Shown one piece after another: positions 1 to 13,373 of a stretch of DNA of 64,000 nucleotides; positions within the stretch are counted from its first letter, which is position 1, and the number at the start of each line of letters is the position of its first letter. Below the pieces are notes generated by a model. The model did no database searches and had not been told where the DNA came from. It saw only the letters and a list, made by a program, of their open reading frames with translations. Position numbers and translations under genes: made by a program. Where the stretch lies: contig NC_036447.1 in assembly GCF_002775205.1 (NCBI RefSeq), forward strand, positions 22,984,501 to 23,048,500. Direction: 5' to 3'. Origin of the DNA: Xiphophorus maculatus. Lineage: Eukaryota > Chordata > Actinopteri > Cyprinodontiformes > Poeciliidae.

Positions 1-3000
1 TATTTAAATGCCTGGCTTACAGTCTCTGCTCTAATTCATCCCAAATGTGTTCTGTTGTGTTGCGGTCAGGATCCTCTGCAGGCAACACAAGTTCTTCTAA
101 ACCGGTCTACTGCGCACAAGGCCTCTGGGCTGTGGCTGTAGAATCTGCTTCTACCAAACTGTATCTCTTTTTCTGAGACGCAGCAATGGCTGAAAGCTGT
201 GCAGTAAAATACTTTGGGAAGTTGCGACGCAGAAGGGCATGCAGTCGTTAGTGGTTGGTTTGAGTTTCACTGGTGAAAATAACAGCATTTTATTTTCTAA
301 AGGAGGAAAGAGGTTTTTGGTTCTCACTCTCCACCAAACTGTAGGCTACTAGTCAGGCAACTTATCCCATCATCGGCGGATATAGTTGGCATAAACAACA
401 CCGGCAGTCATAACACACACACATAACACAACCCAGGGGAGATTCAAGGCTTTAATACTAAGGCCCATTTCATGGCTGGTTGTCCAGTCATGAGAAAAGT
501 GTGAGTAAAGTAAATACCGTTAAAAGACTGTGCGGGTTTCCCGAGACACATGTAGGTCAGATCATTTTGAAGATAGTTGTTGATGTCTACATGGCCTGCA
601 CCCACGGTGACACATGCACAGATAAAATATCTGTGAAAGATCTGGAATCTAAAACACAAAGACTGTGAGTCAAACCAGAAGTAGAAGAAGAAAAACAACT
701 GGTTTTTATCAAAAACACTGTGAGGAGGCTTAGATGCATAACCTGTATCACACCAAACTGTTAAAAAAGTATTAGCTATAATACTCGTCTCCTCCTCATC
801 TCCTACTCGGCCACTTTAATCACTTAAATCTCAAAATCAACACAAACACAAGACCATCGGCAAACCACACACAGGCACCAGAACACGTGGTTGTAATTTT
901 ATAAGCAGCCCTGCTGCAAATTCAATTTGTCACCACCTGAAAACATGAACCGCAGTATGAAATACAAAAATAAAGCTAAGCTAGCCGCTCACCGCTGTGC
1001 TTCTGAAGTCTAGCATCCACATATAGGAGCATTTATCAAAGAAAGAAAACGGTTAATACTAAGTGATTAGGCCAGATTTGGGGATTTTGCTCATAAATCT
1101 TTACAGTTTTGCTCCCTTTTGAAATAGTCATGTATGTCAAATGAGCATTTATCCAGAATCAAGTGAGTGTTTACATGGATCAGACTACATCACACTAACT
1201 TCACATAGTTTCCCTTTGTTTCCCCTTTGGCTCGATCACTGATAACCAAACAGAAAAACAGGCGAGGCCGGTTTTAATGTGTGTAAATGAAATTACACGA
1301 CAATAGGAGAACTACAGCAACAGCTTTGTTTCTGTTGCTGGGCTCCCATCCAGGACAGTCTGGCACATCTGAGGCAAATCACAGCCAGCCACATTTTCAA
1401 TTTTTGAAAATAAAGATAGAAAATATGCCTCGGGATTGTTTCCAATCATCTCTTTTCCCACAACAGAGTGCTGCTTAGAGTAAACTGGGCTTCCATGTCA
1501 TCAGCAAGTGAGTTAATGTTAAGCTAATTAGCTTATTGACATGGGAAAGACAAATGGAAAAAAATAAAGTGAATTTATATTGGGTTTTTGTTTTTGCAGT
1601 GCCTTGCGAAAAGCATGGCAGTGGAAGTTGTTCCGCATTGCATCCACTAACTTCATCGAGATTGAGTTCACTGAGTTTACGCAGGTGCCGAATTGGTACC
1701 CAATTTTTAACATTGTGCAAATAAAACAGCAAAACTGTATTCAACTCCATTTGCCCTGATATACCTAAATAAAATCCCACATCCATAGACTTGACATTTG
1801 CTTGACATTTGTTTGCAAAATAGCTGAAGCTCAGTCAGACTGAATGACGAGCTTCTGTGAACATTCAAGTCTTCACATAGATTTTCATTTGCATTTGGCA
1901 CTGTACTTTGACTGGATTGTTCCAACACGGATGAGGTTGAGTTACATGAAACTCTTGATTGGTTCTCTGAGGAACAATTTTCTTGACAGGCACGTTGTCT
2001 TTGAAAGTTTGCACTTGTGTTTTCAGTCCTCAGATAGCGGTTACTTAGTCTCCATGATGGAGTACTTTACATTAACGGTCTATCAGACTTTCAAAGTTAT
2101 GCACATGCGAACTCTATTTACTATTCGTCTAACTTGTTTAGATTAGAGTGGTTTTCCTTCCGCGTCATAATCTTGCACAACTCTGCATTGGTGTAAAAAC
2201 AAAAGTACATTGAAATTTGCTGTTTACTTTATCCGATAACTTCATTTTTTTTAATGAACTTGATCTTTTTTCAACTTTTTATATATAACTAAAATAAAAA
2301 ACTTTGACGGAAATGTCGACTGTGATGAGAAAGAATCACGAGAAATAAGTCTGGTTTGGAAAAGAAGTGGAGGCAAAGTCAGATCAAAACACCGCCACAG
2401 CATTTAAAACCGGGTGAATTATTGTTTGTTATTAAATGGTAAAACAATCACCAGATGTCTGGCCTTTGCGAAAGAGATACTTTGGCTCCTCTATCGAACA
2501 ATCTTTCCAGAAGCTGATCAATAGTCCCAGATGACTGCGGTTTATTGACCTGTTTGTTTGACATTCTCTTGTTACAGTCGCCTGCAGAAAGTCAAACCAA
2601 ATCTAAAGTAGCTGCCCTTTTCCCTGCTTCCTACTTCAGATGTTCCCTGCTCACAAAACTGACAGGAGAGACTGAAACCTTTATAACTTATAACCAAACC
2701 TCCGTTTGGTTTGGGTTCAGGAAGTAAAACAATCTACTGCGCATGGTAAACTGTCCATATCTCCTTTAACAGGTGGGGCCTTTTAAAGCTGTTTGATTGT
2801 TGCAAACTATCTGCCGACGCACAATCCTACTTGAAGAGTCATAAACATGCCTAGCCATGTGTGAGGAGGACAAAACTGCTTGAAGATACTGTAAACAACT
2901 AAAAGCGAGATAAGGATGTGTGGACTCAGATCATGACATGTACCATTTTTTCCCCCCCCAACACTTGTTAGAGAGGAAATAGGTTGCCGTTGCCATGGTT

Positions 3001-6000
3001 TCTGTGCTGTGTTCATAAACAATCTCTGAAGCGTGTAAGGAAGTTGCAGATTAGAGTATCGGTCTGGTGCAGCTGGTTCGCTTTTTTTTTCGAGTCGAGC
3101 CGGTTGCAGGCTTTCGGACTCAATGAAAGGACACTGATGTGACCAGATTTCGTCGTCTCCCTCTGTCCCCTGACCCCTCCTTTAGTTTCACATGGTCTCA
3201 TGCTGTCTTGGCCTCCAGAAGCATCATCTTGACTCCCTGTCATCGTTTTAGTGCAGACTGAGAGCCAGACACACTGAGACAAACGGAGAGACACATGGAG
3301 ACACACAAATCATCCACACTTGCCGGCAGGAAGAGGAAGAGTTTATGTTGCTTCAGCATCTTCGGTAAACAAGAAGCAGACGCACCACACACTACGTGTG
3401 TATGTGTGTATGTATATATGCGTGCGTGTGTGTGTGTGTGTATTCGTATATCTGCATGTAGGCGACTTTCACCTGTTTAGATTTGTTTGTGCCTGAGTTT
3501 TAATGACTGTCTGGATCTAAGTCTGCATCTGCTCTCTTATGGGCTTCATATGTTTCCATATGGACAGATCTATCCAGTGTGTGTGTACGTGTGCGTGTGT
3601 GTGAGTCTCCCGACGTGCTCGCCAGTAAGCATTAATCCCACATGCTTTTAACTGACGTCTGCGCAATGTGATCATCCGTCATCTGAACGGAGGGGCTGTG
3701 TGGGAAAAATGTGATCTGTCAGAGGGAGAATGTTATTTATACAAGTAGCAGTGTGAGCGGTTTTCAGGAGTTTGTGTGGGCAGCCCTCCACGTACCTTTT
3801 AATGTGATTTGCATGTGACAGCGTGACGCCGTGTCACTTGATTAAGACGGTAGAAACTGAAAGTGTAGCTTTGCTCCTGTGATTCACCGGACCAGCTTAG
3901 CAGGGAGCTAATCTAAAGTGACCCAAGAAGAGAAAGCTATGCAGCTTGGAAAGGTAGCCCAGGGCCGCAACGTTTTTGGGGGCGTCCCAAAGACTTTTTT
4001 TTTTTCTTCTTTTTTTCTCATTATTTACTATAGTCATAAAATCATCAGATCTTTTAGTTCAACTGCATGCAGACCAAAAAAGTGGACTCTTGTCCACCGA
4101 CAAACCAAGGTCTTGGTCTGGTTGGATGAACTCTGCAGAAGCAGGAAGTGGACTATTGCGCAGGGCATTCTGGGTAAATACAGAAAAAAAAATCAATGCA
4201 CATGTCTCGCAAGAAATGTCTTCAGGTCTTTTACCAAAGGCAAAAGAGAGATCCTACAACCACTAAACTCTGGCGCTACTCCATATTTTCGTGTCTTCTT
4301 CTGAGGTTTTTGTGTCATTTCTTTCAGTGGTTCTCGGTGCAGCGCCACACAAGCGAGTGGGGGAGCAGGTTTTTCAATGAATTTGGATTGTTGGACACAA
4401 TGCAGCGTGAATGCAAACAGCACCAGATGAAAATTTAACAAATGTTGCCTTTTTGGTCCTCAGTCAAGCAGAGTCTACAGGACTATCAAGTGTGAAAATA
4501 CCCTTACAGCGCCATCTGCTTCTTGAAACAAGAATGCCTTACACAAAACATTTGACAAAACAAATATTTTTATATTCTTTAAGTACTAAGTAAGTATATT
4601 TTCTGGTATTTTAGGGTGAACAGACTGGACTGGTAGCTCTGGAAAGTTAAATCCATGAAAGTGTGGTATTTTCACATGAAATATGTGAAGGAACCCCGTG
4701 CTTGATTTTGCCCAGATACTGAAAAACAGAGCTGGTTACTGTAGATTAGCGTGTGGAGGAGGAAGATCTGGACAGCTCTGTTATTTAATCAGTGTCTGAA
4801 ACCTCTAAACAGTTTCTCAGGGGCCAAACGGACAAACGCCTGTTGTGTGTGCCTGTTTATGGCACGGCAACAATTCAGACGTGAGAAAGTGATTTGCTTA
4901 AGCTGCTTGATCTGACCCCTAATTCCTCAGGTTGCTGGGGGGTTTTTTTTATTAACATCAGCACCTTATCTGGAGAGGTTTTTCTTATTAAACTTGTAAA
5001 TCGGTAGATTTCGTTAAAAGTGGACATTTAGGCGTCCAATCTTGAAAACCTTCAGGAGATTATAGGGGAAAAATAGGAGATGAAGGCTCCAAAGCTCCTC
5101 CAGAGATATAAAAAAGCTAAATTAAAATTAATTTTTTTTCTCCCGTACTTCAAGCGAAATTCTTCATTTGCAACCATAAATCACTGGATTAGGCTCTTGG
5201 TACATTTTTCCACAATATTCATCTTGAATTTCCAAAACATGAACCTTCAGCTGCTTTCCACTCATGTGACAGGACAGCTAGCTGGCGCAGAACCGAAACT
5301 TGCTGAGCCACGATCCTGAGCTGACATAATCTATGTTTGTATCATTAAGTTGTTCAGCGGTGTAGATTTCACAGTTTTTATTTATCCCAAGGCTCGTGTT
5401 GCCTGTGTTTACATCAGACACTTTGCTAGCATTGTACAAGTTGCCATGGCAGCTGTGCAAACCCAGCAGCCATGGTTTTCCGAATAACCTCAATGACACC
5501 CAAAAGGACAAAAAAATGATGTATTTTTTAAAACGTTATGATCTCACAAAAGATTTCATTGGTTTCTTTTGCTGTTAGATAGAGAGTTTACGGACAGGCC
5601 ACGTTATTTATAGTTCCTGTTCTTAAAGATAGATTTGAAATCTGGCTGTGGCTCATGTGTGCTTTCAGTCTCAACCGTCAAGGGGAAAAGTACATTTTCT
5701 CCAGCTGCTCGATAATTCTTTAAAGAAGAATTCAATATTTACTCTTCACACTCTACTTAATGATTAACGCAGGGCTCTTTGGCAGTCTGCAAGTTGCTTC
5801 AAAAAATGTTGCATCATAGCAGCACCGTGGAAAAACTCCGGTAGCAGAAGTAGAAATATATCCGAGCCCTGAAGCTGGCAGGACGCACACTCCCATTTTT
5901 CCATATGGAAACACATCAAGTGGATCGTAATCACTCATATTCAGTCGCTACTGGCATCCTGAAAACAACACACAGACGTGTTATTTAATGTTCCCTCCAT

Positions 6001-6160
6001 GAGGTGCAGGAGAGTCAAAGCTGGCAAGCCCCAAAACCCCCTTTCAGCAACCACATCCTCCTTCGTTTCCTGTGTCCTCTTCTCTGTCTCATATTTTTCG
6101 CTTCAGCGCCATCGCCGTACCTATGTGTGCGGCGCCAAGCGGCAAAGTGTTCTTCTTCCA
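1..6160. other. Gene-poor stretch, no supported gene
   Basis: I see no exon chain here on either strand. The open frames are short, unlike any family I recognise, and lack convincing paired splice sites. A GT-rich microsatellite lies at about 3,395-3,442 and a second weaker one near 3,580-3,603. The words at 1,597-1,612 resemble the end of a common fish Tc1-like repeat seen elsewhere in the window. The sequence may be intergenic or lie in a long intron of a gene outside the window; nothing here decides between these. Confidence 0.6.
3395..3442. repeat. TG-rich microsatellite
   Basis: Imperfect run of TG, TATG and CG dinucleotides. The short open frame across it, about 60 codons with alternating Cys and Val, is a by-product of the repeat and not a gene. 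Confidence 0.85.
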
Positions 6161-6169
6161 CATTTTACA

Positions 6170-6845
6170 TTACAGTCTTATTCTGAATCGTACTAAATGA
6201 ATCTCTTTCCTCAAAATTCTACATACAAAAATCTCCACATTATGACAAAGTGGAAGAAAAGTTTTGGATTTCTTTGTGATTTCTTGGTTTTCTGTTTTTA
6301 ATACATTCGCACAAATCTCTAACTTGACAAAACGTGAGAAAAGTGAAGCGCTGTGAATACTTCGGTAAACATTTTCCCATTTTGTCACGTTGCAACCGCA
6401 AACAGCTCCCACCAGTGAAAGAAACATGTTACCACGGTACGATGCTGCCACCACCGTGTATTGCCATGAGGTATCAGTTTCTAACCACACCTGTATCTTT
6501 CATGTTGAGCAAAAAAGTCCAGATTTGGTCTCTTTGGACCACAACGGCCTTTTCTCCTACATTTTTGCACATTTGACTTCTACTGGCTTTTTTACAGCTA
6601 TGGTTTTCTTGTTGCCACCCACATAAATATTAGATTTATAGTTAGTTGTCATGGCGACATGATTCACACATGAGCGTTCTGCTGTGTCCCTTGGTCTGCA
6701 CGATGGTGTTTGCTCACCAATGTTCTCTAACAAACCTCTGAGGACATATTTTAGGGATGTCAAAGCAGATCGCTGTCTGAAATCCTCACATTCATTTCCT
6801 CCCATTTCAGAATGACGCACCACCAAGTTATACACAAATGCAATG
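6170..6845 (-). mobile_element. Degenerate Tc1-like repeat (fish DNA transposon remnant)
   Basis: Contains phrases typical of the abundant fish Tc1-like repeat. Near 6,235 and 6,370 are words about no tension with matrix-like text of the form 'cattttgtcacgttgcaacc', which I recognise as the terminal part of that family. The segment from about 6,480 to 6,740 continues the same family. No intact transposase frame remains. The boundaries are approximate. The identification rests on remembered consensus phrases, not on an alignment. Confidence 0.5.
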
Positions 6846-6934
6846 AATTGAGGTGGAATTTTTCACTTGAAAAAACAGGCAAAAGTTTGAGCTATCTGAA
6901 AAATCTTTCTAAGATACTGTATTTTAAAGCTATT

Positions 6935-7276
6935 AAAGGGACGAGGTGTTATATGCAAAATCAACGTTTTTGAGCGTCCAGACTAGCGGCAGCAGAAATT
7001 AGTAAACACCTTGTGGAAAGTCGGCTGAGCTAGTCATAGAAACGACTTCTTAGTTCAACACCAGCAAACGGCCTGGAGAAACATTGCCATGAGGTGCCGA
7101 AGGCCGAATGTTGGGAAGAGCAGGAGCTTCTTAAAGAGACGGAGACCCAATTTCAAGGCGTTAAATTGTATAGGCAAATTTCTTTGAAGTTGCGTTTGAC
7201 ATATTCAGCAATCTTATAGCACTCTTATGAAATATCACTATCTGCCTTTAAAATACAGCATGCTGCCCCTTTAAGG
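6935..7276. mobile_element. Possible MITE with TTAAAGGG ends
   Basis: A TTAAAGGG word at about 6,935 and its inverse CCCTTTAA at about 7,269-7,276 bracket roughly 340 bp of non-coding sequence. Many fish MITE-like repeats begin with this word. A second similar start occurs at about 18,288 inside the first intron-side flank of the Ig gene. The arms are short, so this call is tentative. Confidence 0.35.
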
Positions 7277-7318
7277 CATTTAACTTTATTCACTTTCTTT
7301 TTTTATTCAAAACAGTAA

Positions 7319-7339
7319 GGGGGGGGGGGGGGGGGGGGG
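7319..7339 (+). repeat. Poly-G run, 21 bases
   Basis: An uninterrupted run of 21 guanines, flanked by AA on both sides. It could form a quadruplex on the plus strand. Such runs are also prone to length errors in sequencing and assembly. Confidence 0.95.
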
Positions 7340-9190
7340 AAGAAGAGAAAGCTGGGTGTTTTAGGTGTTGCTCACATTGGTTGTTTTCTCTGTTTCAGTT
7401 GAAATGTACAAAATTTCAGCGCAAATGATATGTCTGACGTGTGTGTGTTTACTAATTGTACAACATTATGTGCAATGGTCAGAGCAATCCAAATGACCGT
7501 TTCGTTTACTTCTCTTTTCACTGCCACAGTGCGAACACAAACATTGCTAAATACTTGAGGTGTGCTTCTGCTTTACAAACGACGCACAAACATTAATTTG
7601 CAGTTAGCAAGCGAGAAGACGTGTGTAGGGCTGCGTCAGCCACGTATGGTGTGTGTGCCTCCCTCATGCTGATGCTTTTATACCTGGTATTTTTATCCCG
7701 GAGCGTACGCAGGTCCTCGCCAAACCTCAAGTGGCTTTTCTGTGACGCCACATGTGCCGAGGCGTACACGCACTCGCAGCTGCGGTTTCAGCTCCGGTAG
7801 ATTGCTTAATTTAATCTGCAAGAGTTTCAAAAGCTTTTAAAAGCATGATTTTTTTTTTGTCGCTGATGTTCTTTAGCACAGGAAGAAGAGACGGGTAGTG
7901 AAAGCATCTGTACAGTGGGTACATAACACAAACTGAGGACAGGCCCATTTTGTGTGTGTGTGTGGTTTATGAGTTCGAAGTGAAGCAGAAGTAATTATAG
8001 GGGATCCTGAAAATGGCTTGTGTTAATGTTGCCTTTAAAAAAAACATGCCGAATACCTTTACATTTATTTCCCATGAAACTGGTTCCATCATTTCGATCC
8101 CAGTTATTCACACCAATCTGTGCCGTGTTCTCCTGGTAAAACTTTGCACAGCTATCTCAAACAAGCATGTATCTCTTGTGAGTTTGCATGAAGAGAGACT
8201 GTGCAACACAACCTGGAGTAACGCCATGCAAAACAGACATTTCTCAGCTTCCTTTGCAACTCTGTGAGAAGAAGATGTGTGATGGAATAACAGCCTCAAC
8301 TGAGAACTGAAAAAGCCGGTGCAGCAAAGTGTCGAACCTTGCACTTGATGCTGCAGCTGCTGTGCACTCTCTCCATTGGCAAGTCCATCAAACTTGAAGT
8401 TTGCATTAAGCTGGGCAGTATTACATTTTTTAGGGACTTTATTTGTTTTTGAAACTTGCCAGAGCTGAAGTTTTGCTGGGCATAAAACCACAATGAGGCA
8501 AAGGATCTGACGATAAGTAAGTGAACAAAATGTGTACATAGTTATGTATATGTATTCATCTTCAAGCCAACTCTGACCAGCTTTCTTGTCAATGTTGAAG
8601 AAAAACCACCCTCCCTCACCTAGCATAGAAATTTGCCGTGCGGATGTCGCTTTGGGGTTTATGGCTGCTGTAAGTTTTATGTCCACCGCACCCTATAAGA
8701 TATCTCTACTTTATGGAAGTAAAGTGCAGTGAACTCTTTTACTCTGTTCAATAGGGCAGCTTTGGAACCTCATACCGTACTGTACTGGAAGTACGAATCC
8801 ACAAAATAGTTACACTGTGGTCGTAAATGGAGATGGAGAGTATCTTACATACTCATTACCCCATCAGCCTGAACTATTAATACAAGGCAGGATGCTTTTA
8901 TGTCATTTACACAAAACTTTAGCTGGAATCAATACTCATAGGGCCATTTAACATTTTCCCAACCTATTATAGTCCAATTTGGGGCGAGCCTGTCTCAATA
9001 AAGGTTCTCCCAAACTTCATCGGAAGTGTTGAAATCGCCCCTTGCTGACAAAAGTTGTGTCATCTTGTTCACAGGGAGGTGTCCTGCTCCCTTTCTCGAC
9101 TCCAGCTTGGGTTGAACTATTTGGGTGATTGGCCACAAGTTTGTTGTACAGAAATGCACTCAGATAGCAATGTTGAAATTTCACTTCAAT
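7340..9190. other. Stretch without a supported gene
   Basis: No exon chain is visible. The longest open frame, at 8,108-8,686 on the minus strand, has no recognisable domain and poor codon character. It overlaps an equally unconvincing plus-strand frame. I see nothing else that can be named. Confidence 0.5.
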
Positions 9191-9194
9191 TCAA

Positions 9195-9470
9195 TTCTGT
9201 CTGTAGTTTTAGCAATGGCAGTGCTAAAAGTGAACCAAACTGCTCAGTACGTGTTGGCCACGCTTCCAAATATTGACGTAACAAAAACAGACCATTCCTG
9301 TCTGCTTGGCTCGGCTCTGGGGCTGGTTGGATGGGCAGTGGAGGATGGTTGTTTACAGCGCGGGTAATGTCCGGTAACCTGCAAGCTGAAGGTCCACATC
9401 CTCTGTTGGAAGCAAAGCGTAGAACCTGAGGCTGGTTTTTACCAGGCTAAGTCTGCTCCTACAATCTATT
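9195..9470 (+). repeat. Dispersed repeat, copy 1 (partner at about 45,610-45,905)
   Basis: Shares several phrases in the same order with 45,610-45,905: a GTAGTTTTAGCAATGGCAGT word, a GGTTGTTTACAGC word, then an AGCATAGAAC-like and a TTACCAGGCTA word. The two copies are in the same orientation and clearly diverged. The family is unknown to me. Confidence 0.6.
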
Positions 9471-9758
9471 ACTACTTTTGTACATGCAAGCGACATGAAA
9501 ACCTTTGAGGAACCTTTGTCAGACGCAATGAGGAATTATGTAGGTTTGTACGATTCTTCACAAAATACCTACAAAGATTGCTACATGGCTAAAAACTCTT
9601 GGACGGAAATTGCAAAGTCATTGTCTGCAGAGGAGGCTGTTTGCAGAAAGGTGTAGTGCTCTCACCTACATGCTTAGGGCGTGACAAAAGGGTGCCACCT
9701 GGTGGTCTGTGTCGTGTATGAAAGCTGTAAGTGAATGTGATTGTTCTGCAGCCACATG

Positions 9759-11281
9759 CAGGGCCAGCCCAAGCCTCTATGGGGCCTAAAGCCAAATTTG
9801 GTTTTGGGGCCCTCTATTTCTGATAACAATATGGATCGGCTGGAATCAAGAGTTAGACAATTAGATCATTCGCACACCTGCTATAAACTTATTGCATCTC
9901 TGATGGTGCTGTTTACACTATATCCTATGCATGTATAATATACGATACATTTACATTTGATTTCTGGGCGCCGATTTTCTTAATTTTGGGGGATCATGAT
10001 CGGCCGATACTTACATGTGAAGCCAATCTTATCCCCTGATCTTATCTTCCTCAGCAAAGGTTTAAAAATCAGCCTCTGTCCTCTTCTGCTCTACAGTGAG
10101 AGGTTTGACTGACAGACCGGCCCACCAGGTCATGTCTGCACGTTTACAGTTTACAATATTCACCCCACTGTTGCCAAATCACTGACTTTCTTGCTATATT
10201 TAGCGACATTTCAGACAAAAAAATGTATATCAACCAAAATCAAAATGGGCAGGTCAGGATTTTTAAAGATCAGTAACTGGGCATCGGTGCAGCTCTACAC
10301 ACATATTTATGACATTCTTTGATTAAATAACTTTCTCTTAAGCATTACCCCAATAGCTAAAAATGTCATTTACACCAGGTGAGTCTTTCTCCACTGAGAA
10401 TGTGGACCGGTACCGGTACCAGGTTGACTCTGAGCCTTCAAATTATTTTAACAGAAGTTCCACATACCTTATATGTTGATGTAAAATATTGTTTTTGATA
10501 CATAAATGCTCATAAATGACAGCAAACAACATGTCACCAACTACAGCTTAGAGCAGCTCATTGATATATTAACGCAGTATCCGTGTAGCCTGATGGAAAA
10601 CATTTTGCTAGACAGTGTCAAACATTGAGAAGTTTTAGTTATTCTTACCAAACGTTATCAAACACGGCGGGGGTTTTTTTTTAAGCCAAAGAAACTCAGA
10701 AATATAAAGAGCCAAGCAAGAGAATCAACTGATTTAAAGTTAAAACTCAGTTTCACACAAAGACGTTGGGTTAAATGTTTGGCTGTTGAACTGAACCGTT
10801 CAAGGTTCAGTATATAAAGCTAATTTTCTATTAGCAGCTTCACAATTCTTTGTTTATAAACATATGAAGGCATATTAAAACAAACTTTTATCTTGGCTTT
10901 TTTTTTTTTTCCCTCTTTCTTTTCTCCCTCCCTGAAGGATAAATCCTTTTTTGAGACATTGTTTTGCTAACTTGTCTTCTGACCGGAGCTTTGGACGTTT
11001 GGATGCTCTGCACGCTGAAGCTCGTTACCGCGAGGCTGCGGTACCTACCGCGGCCACCAGGGGTCCCCAAGAGCAATTTGTTTTTTCTTTTTATCAATAA
11101 AATATTAATTTCTACATACATTATCAAATACATATTATTGTAAAAACAAATCACTTCATGGTGAAATTGTGTGTTTTTGATATTATAATGACAGAAATTA
11201 TTACTAAAAAAAAAAAAATCTGTTCCACTGAGGGGGCCCCTAAGCGGCTGCTTAGTTTGCTTATGCGTTGGTCCGGCCCTG
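9759..11281. mobile_element. hAT-like DNA transposon, non-autonomous
   Basis: The element begins CAGGGCCAGCCC and ends, read on the other strand, CAGGGCCGGACC; 10 of 12 terminal bases pair. The 8 bases on the left (GCCACATG, 9,751-9,758) and on the right (ACCACATG, 11,282-11,289) match at 7 of 8, as expected for the 8-bp target duplication of hAT elements. Inside are other repeat pieces, including an ATCGGCCGATAC-type word near 10,000 and its usual partner near 10,285, suggesting a nested insertion. No transposase is recognisable, so it is probably a non-autonomous or decayed copy. The 132-codon minus-strand frame at 10,888-11,286 is repeat sequence. Confidence 0.75.
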
Positions 11282-11289
11282 ACCACATG

Positions 11290-13370
11290 ACCTTTGTTTT
11301 TTGTTCTTAGCTAACAGAAGTGGCTCACAGTGTGGTCTTCTGCTGCTGTAGCGCATGTTCTTCAAGATTGGGCATTCAGAGATGAGGCTCCTTGATACAC
11401 TGATTGTAAAAAGTGGCTACTTGAGCTGCTGTTGCCTCAAACCAGTCTGCCCTTTCCTGTCTGACCTCTGACATCAAGAAGGCATCTTCCTCCACACAAC
11501 TGTAGTCCACTGGATATTTCTTCTTTTAGAACCATGCTCTGTAAACCAGAATATCTGGTCAAATCAGCAGTTTCCAGGAACAGCCTGTCTAGTAACAACA
11601 ACCACTGCTACATAAAAAGTCAAAGCCAGTCAAAACAACTTTCCCTCCTAATTCTGATTCTGTATTAATAACAGCTTATACACCACATTCACCATAATCT
11701 ATAATCAAACCCAAGCTGGACTACACATGGCTAGAAATAGAAAGGAGCAACAATTTAAAATTACTTGCTTTCTTAATGATCTAAATTAAGTCATGTTCAG
11801 TTTAGCATGATCTTTTTGTAAAACCATGTTCCTGCTTTGACTTCAAAATAGATATTTTTGGCAAGCTTACGACCGGCCAGGTTTGGACATGTATATTTAG
11901 ACGCTATAGAGCATTTTTAAACCAAAGCGGTTTCAGAGCGGCGCCTCGTTCACAATAACAGGATGCTACGATGTGCAGTACTCTGGTTTTCACGTCACAG
12001 TTTCTGTTCAAGGACACACAATATCTTGAAATCTAAGTGTATTTTGTAGGCAGGTTATTGGTTAATAGTCAAAATGTGTTGGGTCACAGAATACATATCT
12101 CTGTAATCTAAGGTCCAATTTGAACATGATAGTCTGCAGTTTTACAAACTAAAAGGCTACCTGCATCTAAATTTATTTTTTTTTAATCGTGTCTAAAAAT
12201 GAGAAGAGAAAAAAAAAGGTGTTAACAGAGGAGACAGAAAGGCTCAAGCTTTGAAACCTCAACAGCAATCAGTGAAAAAGTATGCAGATGTGGGTTCTGC
12301 AGAGTCACTATAGGGTTAGAGATTGTTTACATTAGAGACAGAAAGTTTTGATTTTTTTTTTTTTTTCTCCAAATGTAACAGACCTACATGCAGGAATTTC
12401 TCCCATTGAAGGCCTTTCCTCCCCCCGGGGAAAGCTGCATTCTCAATAAATCACCTCATTTACATGAAAGGGTTATTTTTATTTTTTTTATTTTTTAAAG
12501 AGATTAGCTTGACGGACATATTGCGGCCGCTTCCTGTAGCACGAGGTAGGAACAGGAACATTTTCCCAGCCAGAGCCGAGGTGTTCTGCTCTGGCATTCA
12601 TCAGGGCTCTGCAGCCGAGGCAGGACGCATCAGCCTACCTTCATCCGTCCCTGTTGTTCCGATGAAGTGCTCAACAGGTGGTAACCAATAGCAACAGGGC
12701 TCGAGCGCGCCCCCCACCTGTCACTTCCTGAGGAAGCTCCTACCCCATTGGTTCCTTCCTGAATGAACAAGTTGGACAGAGTTCATGAATGTCGCGGCCC
12801 TCTTCAAAATCAGAAACAAAGATCTTGGCGATAATAAATCTCAGGAAGGCAAAGAGTTCTAACAACACGTTACCTCTTCGGCAGCATGTTGTTATTCTGT
12901 GAAAGGTGTTATTCTGTGAAAGGTGTGCGCTGCTGGTGAATCTTGCAGCCGAATAAACGTTTGCGATGTTTGTGAAGGTGTGACAAACTGGGTGAGTGCG
13001 TGCGCACATCTCCTCACTTGGTCGTCATCTGGAGGCATAGTTTTCTTCACAGCAGGCCCCGCAGGTAAAAAATAAAAATAATAATAATTTAAAAAAAAAA
13101 ACTTAAATCACATTTAAGGAACTGATTTGTCTCCACAAAAATATTAAATGCCTGGATTTATGCCAATCTTCAGTGTTGATATTGGTTCGATACCAGCGTG
13201 ATAGGATCAATACTTTTGTTTATAGTTTTTTAATTACATTTTGGCATCTTCGTTTTTTTATTGGTGAGCACAACTGCACGTTGTGAATGTAGATGGAGAG
13301 AGAATAAAAGGTTTTATTATATATGTCTTATCTATAGCAGCTACAAAACCACAACCTATAATTAATTGTC
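11290..13370. other. Stretch without a supported gene
   Basis: No exon chain is visible. There is a 17-bp perfect tandem duplication at 12,891-12,924 (unit GTTATTCTGTGAAAGGT). The stretch at about 12,520-12,720 is more GC-rich than its surroundings, but I recognise no coding signal in it. A conserved non-coding element there cannot be judged without a comparison. Confidence 0.5.
12891..12924 (+). repeat. 17-bp direct tandem duplication
   Basis: The unit GTTATTCTGTGAAAGGT occurs twice back to back with no mismatch, so the duplication is probably recent. Confidence 0.95.
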
Positions 13371-13373
13371 TAC

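Noticed and set aside
8108..8686. 192-codon minus-strand open frame
   Set aside because: No domain, no splice or promoter support and no recognisable homology. The length alone is possible by chance over 64 kb.
10888..11286. 132-codon minus-strand open frame
   Set aside because: It lies in the right part of the hAT-like element and ends at its terminus; Lys- and Phe-rich low-complexity reading.
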